A stretch of 6,841 bases of DNA from Rhodothermia bacterium (GTDB lineage Bacteria > Bacteroidota > Rhodothermia > Rhodothermales > JABDKH01): contig JAUIJQ010000171.1 in the NCBI GenBank assembly GCA_030431165.1, positions 1 through 6,841 on the forward strand, written 5' to 3'. The notes beneath the pieces are model-generated. The model did no database searches. It worked only from the letters and a program-made list of their open reading frames with translations, and was not told the origin of the DNA. The position numbers were made by a program, and so were the translations under genes. Each line of letters starts with the position of its first letter. Within the stretch, counting starts at the first letter, position 1. Positions 1 through 6,840 of this stretch are shown in pieces.

Positions 1-1400
1 AGCGCAGCCGCAATGACAACGAGCACTTTCACGTCCACGGCCGCCTGGGCCTCCCTGCCGCGCAGACACCGCGTCAGGATCATGCCAAGCGCCGCCGAAA
101 AAGCAGCCGTAACAAGTGGCAACCACTTGAGCGCTGCTGAGACAACCATCGCCAGCATGATCAACAGGGACAACGGTGCTTTGCCGCTCTCCTGCACCCG
201 CTGTGAGCCGCGGATGCGCGAAACGAGATAAAACTCATCGCGGTTGCTGCCCCATCGCCGCAGGAACTCGTCGTTGGCCTCCACAACTAGAAGGTCGCCA
301 GGCTCTACCGTGGTTGTACCGAGCGATCCATGCAGCATCTCTGCCTGGCGCCCGATAGCGACGACCACCCCGCCAAAGGCCTCCCGAAAAGCATTTTCCT
401 TCAACGTTGCACCGACGAGCCTGGACGACGGTGCTACGACCGCCTCAAACAACGGCGAGCGATGAACCGTGTCGTCAGACACAGATGGAATCGTTGTCTC
501 GAGCCCGTCACGTTCGAGCAGCCTGGCAAGCGCCTCCTTTGTACCGGTAAAGTGCAGTACGTCTCCGGCCGCCAGTGTCATGTCGGGCCGCGCCGGCTCT
601 GTGTTACCGTGGCGATCAATGCGAACCAGATACGCGTCACCAAGTGCCCGGAGATCTGCCTCCTCAACGGACTTGCCAACAAGCGCAGCACCCGAAGCCA
701 CGCGCAATTCGAAGAAGTAGTCGCCGCGTACCGATTCGTCGCCAAACTCCGTAACCCGGCCTTCGGGCAGCAGACGATGTCCGCCGAGTACAAAGAAAAG
801 TGTGACGGCAAGCGCAGCGGGAAGCCCGATCCATGTGAGATCAAACATCGCAAGCGGCGGCAACCCGTGCGCTTCAAGCAAACCCGAAACCACGATGTTT
901 GTACTCGTGCCGAGCAGCGTTATCAGACCGCCAATGATCGCGGCGTACGAAAGCGGAATAAGCGTCTTTGCGGCAGAAATACCGAGTCGGTCACTCCACG
1001 CCTGCACGCGCGGAATGAGCATGGCCACAACCGGCGTGTTGTTCAGAAACGCGGATAGCCCGGCCGTCGTCAACATGAACGAGGGCAGCGCCCTGACAGG
1101 TGAAGACGAACGCGGAAACAGCACGCGGTCGAGAAAGCGAAGCGCATCCGTGCGATGTACGGCCTCGGCCACCACAAAAAGCGCCGCAACAGTAAGAACC
1201 GCCGGATTGGAGAATCCGGCAAAGGCTTCAGCGGGTGACACCACGCCGGCCAGCAGTACGACGCCCAGGCCGCCGAGTAGTACATAGTCCGTGCGTGCGA
1301 GGTCTCGCGCGAGTGCAACGACCATCGCCGCAATGGTCAGCAGTGTCACCCACGCGTGGAGGGACAAGCCGCCGAGCATCAGGTCGTCGAGGCCAGACAC
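1..1400 (-). CDS. SLC13-family (DASS-like) permease with two RCK_C domains, probable sulfate transporter; 3' end outside window
   Basis: This inner-membrane permease most likely imports sulfate or a similar anion; the substrate is inferred from the adjacent cysD and cysNC. From a GTG at 1400 the frame is open for 466 codons to the window edge. Hydrophobic segments lie near residues 16-32, 38-54, 66-82, 105-130, 143-170 and 190-206. The family signatures are FLNNTPVV (118-125), the position of the usual SNT-type motif, and GTSTN (164-168). Two soluble repeats resembling RCK_C (TrkA_C) domains follow at about 225-300 and 315-385. Membrane segments resume at about 407-445 and after 455. Such proteins are usually near 600 residues, so roughly the last fifth is missing. 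An in-frame TGA at 1427-1425 limits the start. GTG 1400, five bases after the cysNC stop, is the first ordinary start; ATG 1379 is the alternative. Neither has a strong ribosome binding site. The close spacing implies one transcript with cysNC. Confidence 0.88.
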   Translation of the reverse strand, partial: MSGLDDLMLGGLSLHAWVTLLTIAAMVVALARDLARTDYVLLGGLGVVLLAGVVSPAEAFAGFSNPAVLTVAALFVVAEAVHRTDALRFLDRVLFPRSSSPVRALPSFMLTTAGLSAFLNNTPVVAMLIPRVQAWSDRLGISAAKTLIPLSYAAIIGGLITLLGTSTNIVVSGLLEAHGLPPLAMFDLTWIGLPAALAVTLFFVLGGHRLLPEGRVTEFGDESVRGDYFFELRVASGAALVGKSVEEADLRALGDAYLVRIDRHGNTEPARPDMTLAAGDVLHFTGTKEALARLLERDGLETTIPSVSDDTVHRSPLFEAVVAPSSRLVGATLKENAFREAFGGVVVAIGRQAEMLHGSLGTTTVEPGDLLVVEANDEFLRRWGSNRDEFYLVSRIRGSQRVQESGKAPLSLLIMLAMVVSAALKWLPLVTAAFSAALGMILTRCLRGREAQAAVDVKVLVVIAAA

Positions 1401-1405
1401 GGCGA

Positions 1406-3280
1406 TCAGGTCACGATCTGCCGCTCACGCAGGACACGCAGCAGCCGCTCGACGCTTTCGTCAACACTTATCTCGTCACTTCGAATCGTGACCTCGGGCT
1501 CGGTCGGAGGTTCGTAAGGCGCTGTGAAGCCAGTGAAGTTGGTAATCGTACCGGCTTTCACCTTTGCGTACAGTCCCTTTGGATCACGTTCTTCACACAC
1601 GGCCGGGTCGCAGTCGACATGCACCTCCACAAACCGTCCATCCGGAATAAGCGATCGGACAAACGCGCGATCTTTCTCATACGGTGAGATGAACGTGCAC
1701 AGCACAATTCCCCCCTGCTCGAAGAACAGGCGCGTTACCTCGCCGACCCGACGAATATTCTCAGCGCGGTCTTCCGGCGAGAACCCGAGGTCGCCAGAAA
1801 GCCCGTGCCTGACGTAGTCGCCGTCGAGCAGCATGGTTTGACATCCGGCGTCGAACAACCGACGCTCGAGGTCGCGGGCAATTGTTGTTTTTCCGGATCC
1901 GGACAGCCCGGTGAACCACAGAACAGCAGCGCCATGCTCATTGCGCGCTTCCCGTTCTTCGCGGCTGATGTTCAGTCCCTCCCACACAACGTGGGGCGAC
2001 TTCATGTCTTTGCGCGTATCCTCGCCGACGGCAGGCACATTCTTCGCAACACCCCTGATCATACCCGCACCCACCGTCGTATTGGTGTCTGGGTCAATCA
2101 GAATAAAGCAGCCGGTATGACGGTTGATCCGATACGGGTCTACAAAGACAGGCTCCGACGTCACGATCTCGACACGACCGATGTCGTTCAGACCAAAGGT
2201 GTCAGCGGACTGTCGGTGCAGCGTGTCCACATCGGTGCGATAGATGATCTTGGACACAAACGCCTGGACCGTATGCGTTGTGTGCGTGAGCATGTACAGC
2301 TTGTTCGGCCGCAACTCATCCTCGCTCATCCAGCAAATATCCGCATCAAGGGCGCTGGTAACAGTGGGGATATTCCGTGAACGCACCAGCATGTCGCCGC
2401 GAGAAATGTCGATCTCATCCTCTATCGTAACCGCGATGGCATCGCCGGGACCCGCCTGCTCTGTGTCCTCGTCAAATGCGACGATCGACTTCACACGCGA
2501 AGTCTTCCTTGAAGGCAGCACCGTCACGTCATCGCCGACGCGAATCGTGCCTGAAGCGACTTCGCCGGCAAACCCTCTGAAGTCCTGGTTCGGCCGCAGG
2601 ACGTACTGCACCGGGAACCGGAAGTCGATGACATTTCGATCAGCCCCGACCTTGACGGTCTCGAGGTGATGCAGGAGCGTAGGGCCGTCATACCAGGCCA
2701 TCGCCTCGCTCTTGGAAACTACGTTGTCACCTTTCAGGGCCGAGATAGGAATAAACACCACGTTCTCGACGTCGAGGCGATGGACAAACTCAGAGTATTC
2801 CCGAACGAGTTCATCAAACCGCGCCTGGCTGTAGTCGACAAGATCCATCTTGTTGATGGCCACGATCACGTGCGGGATCTGCAGGAGTGACGCAATGAAC
2901 CCGTGCCTGCGCGACTGTGTCAGAACGCCGTTTCGGGCGTCGATGAGTACAACAGCCAACTCAGCCGTTGATGCACCGGTAACCATGTTCCGGGTGTACT
3001 GCTCGTGTCCCGGCGTGTCAGCGATGATGAACTTGCGACGCGGCGTAGCGAAGTAACGATAAGCGACGTCAATGGTAATCCCCTGCTCGCGCTCAGCACG
3101 CAGGCCGTCGGTAAGTAGCGCAAGGTTTACTTCGCCGTCTCCGCCATGCAGACGGCTGCTTCTTTTGATCGCCTCGTACTGATCCTCGAAAATTGACTTC
3201 GAGTCGTAGAGCAGTCTCCCGATGAGGGTACTCTTTCCGTCATCTACGCTGCCGGCAGTGCTGAATCGAAGCAGGTCCAT
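1406..3280 (-). CDS. cysNC: Bifunctional sulfate adenylyltransferase subunit 1 / adenylylsulfate kinase (CysN-CysC fusion)
   Basis: This cytoplasmic enzyme of 624 residues performs two steps. With CysD, the GTPase half drives ATP plus sulfate to APS; the kinase half phosphorylates APS to PAPS. The N-terminal half is an EF-Tu-like GTPase with P-loop GSVDDGKS (10-17), GITID (67-71), DTPGH (88-92) and NKMD (143-146). Two beta-barrel domains follow at about 220-305 and 308-410. The APS kinase domain spans about 448-624, with P-loop GLSGSGKT (458-465), DGDYVRHGL (486-494), FISPYEKDR (530-538, putative phospho-acceptor Ser532) and RDPKGLYAKV (565-574). All core motifs of both halves are present, so both activities are predicted; Tyr489 replaces the Asn usual in DGDNVR. 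ATG 3280 is the only ATG, GTG or TTG in this frame between the cysD stop and the conserved N-terminus. No clear Shine-Dalgarno precedes it. It follows cysD by 66 bases in the same frame and precedes the permease by five bases. Confidence 0.97.
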   Translation of the reverse strand: MDLLRFSTAGSVDDGKSTLIGRLLYDSKSIFEDQYEAIKRSSRLHGGDGEVNLALLTDGLRAEREQGITIDVAYRYFATPRRKFIIADTPGHEQYTRNMVTGASTAELAVVLIDARNGVLTQSRRHGFIASLLQIPHVIVAINKMDLVDYSQARFDELVREYSEFVHRLDVENVVFIPISALKGDNVVSKSEAMAWYDGPTLLHHLETVKVGADRNVIDFRFPVQYVLRPNQDFRGFAGEVASGTIRVGDDVTVLPSRKTSRVKSIVAFDEDTEQAGPGDAIAVTIEDEIDISRGDMLVRSRNIPTVTSALDADICWMSEDELRPNKLYMLTHTTHTVQAFVSKIIYRTDVDTLHRQSADTFGLNDIGRVEIVTSEPVFVDPYRINRHTGCFILIDPDTNTTVGAGMIRGVAKNVPAVGEDTRKDMKSPHVVWEGLNISREEREARNEHGAAVLWFTGLSGSGKTTIARDLERRLFDAGCQTMLLDGDYVRHGLSGDLGFSPEDRAENIRRVGEVTRLFFEQGGIVLCTFISPYEKDRAFVRSLIPDGRFVEVHVDCDPAVCEERDPKGLYAKVKAGTITNFTGFTAPYEPPTEPEVTIRSDEISVDESVERLLRVLRERQIVT

Positions 3281-3346
3281 GAATCGTTGGGCGTATCGTG
3301 TGGTCAGCCGGGGAGGCGTTGAAAACCAGTTGTGTGATTCGATGTC

Positions 3347-4267
3347 CTAGAAGTACCCGCGGCGCTTGCGGTCTTCCATGGCGGCTTCTGATCGTTGATC
3401 GTCAGCACGGCCGCCCCGTTCGGTGACGCGTGCCGTTGACACTTCTTCGATGATATCGTCGATGGTCTGAGCATTTGACTCAACAGCACCCGTACAGGTC
3501 ATATCCCCAACCGTCCGGAATCGGATTACCCGTTCTTCGTACGACTCGTCGTTCATCAACTCGATATAGTCAGACCGGGCCAGCAACACCCCATCGCGGT
3601 CGACCACTTCGCGCGTATGCGAGAAGTACACACTCGGGATATCGATGCCGGCCTGCGCGATGTACTGCCAGATGTCGAGCTCCGTCCAGTTTGAAATCGG
3701 AAAGACACGGAAGTGCTCGCCGACACCTTTCCGGCCGTTGTACAGGCTCCACAATTCGGGCCGCTGATTCTTCGGATCCCATTGTCCAAATCGATCCCGG
3801 TGCGAAAAGAACCGTTCTTTGGCCCGGGCTTTTTCTTCATCCCGCCTGGCCCCGCCGAGCGCTGCATCGAACTTGAACTCGGCAAGTGCATCGAGCAGCG
3901 TCACTATCTGAAGCGAGTTGCGCGACGCGTTCGGTCCCGTCTCCTCCTTCACACGACCCGAGTCGATAGAATCCTGCACCAGTCGCACGATCAGCTCGGC
4001 GTTGATATCCTGAACAAGATTGTCCCTGAAGGCCAGGGCCTCAGGAAAGTTGTGTCCCGTGTCGACGTGCAGGAGAGGGAATGGTATCGGCGCCGGATAA
4101 AACGCTTTCCTTGCGAGGTGGACCATCACAATCGAGTCCTTCCCGCCAGAGAACATCAGCACGGGCCGCTCAAATTGCGACGCAACCTCGCGCATTACGT
4201 AGATCCCTTCTGCCTCGAGCATCCGAAGATGGGCGCTCAGCTTTCTGGTCTTGATGGCCTCAGCCAA
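3347..4267 (-). CDS. cysD: Sulfate adenylyltransferase subunit 2 (ATP sulfurylase small subunit)
   Basis: This is the catalytic ATP sulfurylase subunit, which adenylates sulfate to APS in the cytoplasm in complex with the CysN part of the next gene. Its 306 residues match the family length. It is a PP-loop ATP pyrophosphatase-fold protein: SGGKDS (40-45), DTGHNFPE (69-76), the conserved GGARRDEEKARAKER (138-152), DPKNQRPELW (164-173), TGAVESNAQT (259-268) and the C-terminal KRRGYF ending are all visible. E. coli CysD, as I recall it, has SIGKDS and TGWKF at the first two sites, so this is a different CysD subtype, one I associate with Bacteroidota. The start is TTG at 4267, supported by AGAGAGG seven bases upstream and by an in-frame TGA two codons before it. 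The next ATG, at residue 16, would cut into the conserved N-terminus. It follows the decarboxylase gene by 57 bases. Confidence 0.97.
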   Translation of the reverse strand: MAEAIKTRKLSAHLRMLEAEGIYVMREVASQFERPVLMFSGGKDSIVMVHLARKAFYPAPIPFPLLHVDTGHNFPEALAFRDNLVQDINAELIVRLVQDSIDSGRVKEETGPNASRNSLQIVTLLDALAEFKFDAALGGARRDEEKARAKERFFSHRDRFGQWDPKNQRPELWSLYNGRKGVGEHFRVFPISNWTELDIWQYIAQAGIDIPSVYFSHTREVVDRDGVLLARSDYIELMNDESYEERVIRFRTVGDMTCTGAVESNAQTIDDIIEEVSTARVTERGGRADDQRSEAAMEDRKRRGYF

Positions 4268-4274
4268 TTGTCAG

Positions 4275-4281
4275 CCTCTCT
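4275..4281 (-). promoter_or_regulatory. Ribosome binding site deciding the TTG start of cysD
   Basis: AGAGAGG sits seven bases before TTG 4267. It is the clearest Shine-Dalgarno-like site in the window. Together with the in-frame TGA at 4273-4271 it fixes the unusual start codon. Confidence 0.65.
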
Positions 4282-4291
4282 AGGTTCAATA

Positions 4292-4328
4292 GTCAGACTT
4301 GCCTGACCTGCAGCGCGCGCGGCGCTAC
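4292..4328 (-). other. Two small stem-loops between the UDP-xylose synthase gene and cysD
   Basis: The first overlaps the decarboxylase stop codon: AGCGC (4326-4322) pairs with GCGCT (4316-4312) around a CGCGC loop, and can be extended by one U-G and one G-C pair. The second follows at once: GTCAG (4307-4303) pairs with CTGAC (4296-4292) around a six-base loop. Neither is followed by a U-run, so a true terminator is doubtful. They may slow transcription or protect RNA ends between the sugar and sulfate gene pairs. Stems this short can arise by chance. Confidence 0.3.
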
Positions 4329-5278
4329 TCAACTTCTGCTGCTACCGCGAGTTCTTCTTTGAAAAACTCCGTCGTACGCCGCAGGCCTTCCGCACGAGAA
4401 ACGACGGGCGACCATCCGAGTTTTTCTTTCGCTTTTGTGATGTTGGGCTGCCGAACCTGCGGGTCGTCTTTGGGCAACGGCTTGAAGGACACCGACGAGT
4501 TCGTCCCGGTCAAAGCAACGATCTCCTGTGCAAATTCGAGAATGGATGTTTCGTCAGGATTACCGATGTTCACCGGCTCGTTCTCTTCAGACAACAGCAG
4601 TCGGTACACGCCTTCAACGAGGTCATCGATGTACTGGAAACTCCTGGTCTGACTTCCATCTCCGTATACGGTAATGTCCTCGCCGCGCAGCGCCTGGTTG
4701 ATGAAGTTTGACACTACGCGTCCGTCGCTAGCGCGCATCCTCGGCCCATACGTGTTGAAGATGCGGACGATGCGCGTCTCGACACCGTGGTATCGTTGAT
4801 ACGCCATCGTCATCGCTTCGGCGAAACGCTTTGCCTCGTCATACACACCGCGTACCCCAATCGGGTTGACGTTGCCCCAGTAGGACTCTGACTGCGGATG
4901 CTGCAGGGGGTCCCCGTAGACTTCACTCGTCGAGGCGAGCAGGAAGCGCGCGCCCTTGTTTTTCGCGAGTCCGAGCGTCTTGTGGGTACCCAGCGCACCA
5001 ACCTTCAGCGTTTGAATCGGTAGCTGCAGGTAGTCAATCGGCGAAGCCGGGCTGGCGAAGTGCAGAATGTAGTCCAGCTCGCCGGGCACGTACACGTAGT
5101 TTGTGACGTCGTGCTGAATGAACTGGAAACGATCGTTTCCGATCAGGTGGGCGATATTATCCGGTCGCCCGGTTACGAAGTTGTCCATGCAGATCACGTC
5201 GTGACCTTCATGGATCAATCGGTCACAAAGGTGTGATCCGATGAAGCCGGCACCGCCGGTAACTAGTGTTCTCGGCAT
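4325..5278 (-). CDS. UDP-glucuronate decarboxylase (UDP-xylose synthase), extended SDR family
   Basis: This cytoplasmic NAD-dependent enzyme is predicted to decarboxylate UDP-glucuronate to UDP-xylose, a donor for polysaccharide or lipopolysaccharide synthesis. The 317-residue protein has the Rossmann motif GGAGFIGS (8-15), MDNF (31-34) for NAD binding, STSEVYG (116-122) with Glu119, and the SDR catalytic pair Tyr146 and Lys150 in YDEAK. The stretches SYWGNVNPIG (132-141) and GPRMRASDGRVVSNF (178-192) are characteristic of UDP-xylose synthases rather than epimerases or dTDP-glucose dehydratases. Residues 211-217 (TRSFQYI) match the family substrate-binding region. The start ATG lies two bases after the ugd stop, with GAGG six bases upstream, indicating a shared transcript. 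The preceding gene supplies its substrate, which supports this call over other SDR sugar enzymes. Enzymes that stop at the UDP-4-keto-pentose stage have a different architecture, so that alternative is unlikely. Confidence 0.93.
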   Translation of the reverse strand: MPRTLVTGGAGFIGSHLCDRLIHEGHDVICMDNFVTGRPDNIAHLIGNDRFQFIQHDVTNYVYVPGELDYILHFASPASPIDYLQLPIQTLKVGALGTHKTLGLAKNKGARFLLASTSEVYGDPLQHPQSESYWGNVNPIGVRGVYDEAKRFAEAMTMAYQRYHGVETRIVRIFNTYGPRMRASDGRVVSNFINQALRGEDITVYGDGSQTRSFQYIDDLVEGVYRLLLSEENEPVNIGNPDETSILEFAQEIVALTGTNSSVSFKPLPKDDPQVRQPNITKAKEKLGWSPVVSRAEGLRRTTEFFKEELAVAAEVE

Positions 5279-5280
5279 CG

Positions 5281-6651
5281 TTAGCCTCGCCCGTTGGTCA
5301 TGACGGCGGCCTCTGCCGGCTGCACCGGATAAGGACGACCAATACTGTAATACTCAAATCCCAGCGAGGCCATGCGCGCCGGGTCGTAGAGGTTGCGCCC
5401 GTCAAACACGAGCGGCTCATTCAGGGACGCCTTCATGCGGTCGAAGTCCGGCTCGCGGAACTCATTCCACTCCGTGCAGATCGCGAGCGCGTCAGCGCCT
5501 TTTGCGGCCGAGAACTCGTCTTTGCAGTAGGCAACGATATCGCCGAGGACCGCGCGAGTCGTCTCCATGGCTTCGGGGTCAAACACCTTGACCTCGGCGC
5601 CGGCCTCAACCAATCGCCTGATTACGATGTGCGCCGGTGCCTCGCGAACGTCATCGGTGTTGGCTTTGAACGCCAGGCCCCACACGCCGATCGTCTTTCC
5701 TTTGAGCGAACCGCCGAAGTGCTCAACGATCTGATCACCCATGCGCTGCCGCTGCCGATCGTTGACATCGAGGACCGAAGTCAGGATCTCGAACGTGTAG
5801 CCAAACTGCTTCGCCGTACGATGCAGCGCCTGTACGTCTTTGGGGAAGCAGCTACCGCCAAATCCAATTCCAGGATACAGGAACTGCTTTCCGATTCGTG
5901 AATCAAGCCCGATGCCACGCCTGATGTGATCTACGTTTGCGCCGACGCGATCACACACGTTGGCGATTTCGTTCATGAACGTGATCTTCGTGGCGAGCAT
6001 GGCATTCGCCGCGTACTTCGTCATTTCAGAAGAACGCTCGTCCATGATCAGAATCGGATTACCCTGCCGCACAAACGGTTTGTACAGCCGCGTCATGATT
6101 TCCGAGGCGCGCTCACTCGAGGACCCGATCACCACACGCTCCGGCTTCATGAAGTCATCAACCGCGACGCCTTCACGAAGGAATTCCGGATTAGACACCA
6201 CGTCGAATTGCTCCGACCGCACGAGCCCGGCATCCTCGAGCCTCGCCGAGACCTTGTCGGCCGTACCAACCGGCACCGTGCTCTTGTTCACAATAACACG
6301 GTACGGAATCGCCTCGTCCTTCATGATCCGACCGATGTCGCCGGCTACGCCGAGAACGTAGGACAGATCAGCCGATCCGTCTTCACCCGGAGGTGTCGGC
6401 AAAGCAAGGAATATCACCTCACACCGACGCACGGCTTCGGCCAGGTCGGTGGTAAACCGGAGGCGGTCTTCGCGAAGATTCCGCTCGAAGAAAACCTCGA
6501 GCCCCGGCTCAAAGATTGTCAGTTCACCGGCGCTCAGTTTTTCGACCTTGGACTCGTCGATATCGACACACGTCACGTGGTTGCCCATTTCTGAGAAACA
6601 CGTGCCCGAAACGAGACCGACATATCCGGTCCCAACGATTCCAACCTTCAT
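5281..6651 (-). CDS. ugd: UDP-glucose 6-dehydrogenase
   Basis: This cytoplasmic enzyme oxidises UDP-glucose to UDP-glucuronate with two NAD+. The product can enter acidic polysaccharides directly or be decarboxylated by the next gene's enzyme. The 456 residues are the usual length. The N-terminal NAD domain has GTGYVG (7-12) and Asp30. Further on are NKSTVPVGT (122-130), NPEFLREG (154-161), Lys212 and Asn216 of the active site, and catalytic Cys268 in GGSCFPKD (265-272). The C-terminal UDP-binding domain begins near GVWGLAFKANTDDVREAP (322-339). Nothing is missing. The start ATG at 6651 gives the standard MKVGIVGTGYVG beginning, though no clear Shine-Dalgarno precedes it. GDP-mannose dehydrogenase is a related alternative, but the adjacent UDP-xylose synthase favours UDP-glucose as substrate. 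It is the first complete gene of the run. Confidence 0.95.
   Translation of the reverse strand: MKVGIVGTGYVGLVSGTCFSEMGNHVTCVDIDESKVEKLSAGELTIFEPGLEVFFERNLREDRLRFTTDLAEAVRRCEVIFLALPTPPGEDGSADLSYVLGVAGDIGRIMKDEAIPYRVIVNKSTVPVGTADKVSARLEDAGLVRSEQFDVVSNPEFLREGVAVDDFMKPERVVIGSSSERASEIMTRLYKPFVRQGNPILIMDERSSEMTKYAANAMLATKITFMNEIANVCDRVGANVDHIRRGIGLDSRIGKQFLYPGIGFGGSCFPKDVQALHRTAKQFGYTFEILTSVLDVNDRQRQRMGDQIVEHFGGSLKGKTIGVWGLAFKANTDDVREAPAHIVIRRLVEAGAEVKVFDPEAMETTRAVLGDIVAYCKDEFSAAKGADALAICTEWNEFREPDFDRMKASLNEPLVFDGRNLYDPARMASLGFEYYSIGRPYPVQPAEAAVMTNGRG
5285..5288 (-). promoter_or_regulatory. Ribosome binding site of the UDP-xylose synthase gene
   Basis: GAGG lies within the last codons of ugd, six bases before the ATG at 5278. 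This supports the start choice and coupled translation across the two-base gap. Confidence 0.5.
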
Positions 6652-6662
6652 GGATTCAGTGC

Positions 6663-6687
6663 GTTTTCTTCGTTTTCTAAGTTTTCT
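6663..6687 (-). repeat. Three AGAAAAC direct repeats with 9-base period, upstream of ugd
   Basis: The heptamer AGAAAAC occurs three times without mismatch, at 6687-6681, 6678-6672 and 6669-6663, each separated by two variable bases. The last copy ends 11 bases before the ugd ATG, so the array covers the region where a ribosome or regulator would bind. The A-rich run stands out from the GC-rich surroundings. Confidence 0.7.
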
Positions 6688-6696
6688 GGCCGAATT

Positions 6697-6725
6697 GCTT
6701 CGCGATCATGCGATCTCTGCGAAGC
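6697..6725 (-). other. Potential stem-loop in the ugd leader
   Basis: In the transcribed sense, GCTTCGC (6725-6719) pairs perfectly with GCGAAGC (6703-6697). Inside it a second helix, GATC with GATC (6715-6712 and 6707-6704), closes a four-base loop and leaves a three-base bulge on one side. It ends 45 bases before the ugd start. With no following U-run it is not a standard intrinsic terminator. It could be an RNA leader structure or a protein-binding site, and its function is unknown. Confidence 0.4.
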
Positions 6726-6786
6726 CTGACGCTCCCACAATGAGACGCGATCGGCCAGCCAATTCGACCTGCAAGCGCCGTGCCGC

Positions 6787-6840
6787 TCAGTTTGCGAGGC
6801 GCTCAACAGCCAGTGCCACCGAGGCCACCGCAGCAACAAC
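6787..6840 (-). CDS. Possible 3' end of an upstream gene (17 codons)
   Basis: Reading leftward from the right edge, one frame gives a short hydrophobic, Ala/Val-rich tail ending VERLAN and then TGA at 6789-6787. The look is that of a membrane-protein C-terminus, which would fit a polysaccharide flippase, polymerase or similar protein upstream of ugd. However, 17 codons are too few to show coding. A second frame is open from the edge to 6648 and competes with this reading. No function can be assigned. Confidence 0.3.
   Translation of the reverse strand, partial: VVAAVASVALAVERLAN

Larger units (their letters stand above)
6652..6786 (-). promoter_or_regulatory. Leader region upstream of ugd
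   Basis: This 135-base stretch lies between the possible upstream stop and the ugd ATG, and is the likeliest place for a promoter or 5' leader for the five-gene run. I see no convincing -35/-10 pair or Bacteroidota-type promoter, so this call rests on position. It holds the stem-loop at 6697-6725 and the AGAAAAC repeats at 6663-6687. No T-run terminator follows the stem-loop on either strand. Confidence 0.35.

Noticed and set aside
330..1058. A 242-codon plus-strand open frame opposite the permease
   Set aside because: Its translation is Arg/Cys/His-rich with no domain. The opposite strand carries recognisable SLC13 and RCK_C signatures over the same bases, so this is a GC-driven shadow.
1..1405. 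Possible pseudogene or gene-free stretch, because only short complete minus-strand frames end inside it
   Set aside because: The true frame is unbroken for 466 codons from GTG 1400 and simply leaves the window, so it is a partial gene, not a broken one.
3713..4306. A 197-codon plus-strand frame opposite cysD
   Set aside because: It is antisense to conserved CysD motifs and has no supported start or domain.
4292..4328. Intrinsic terminator after the UDP-xylose synthase gene
   Set aside because: The stems are short and no U-run follows, so it is kept only as a low-confidence structural feature.
5266..6594. Two plus-strand open frames of over 200 codons (5266-5901 and 5926-6594) opposite ugd
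   Set aside because: They mirror the well-conserved ugd coding strand; their translations are Arg/His/Leu-rich and match no family I recognise.
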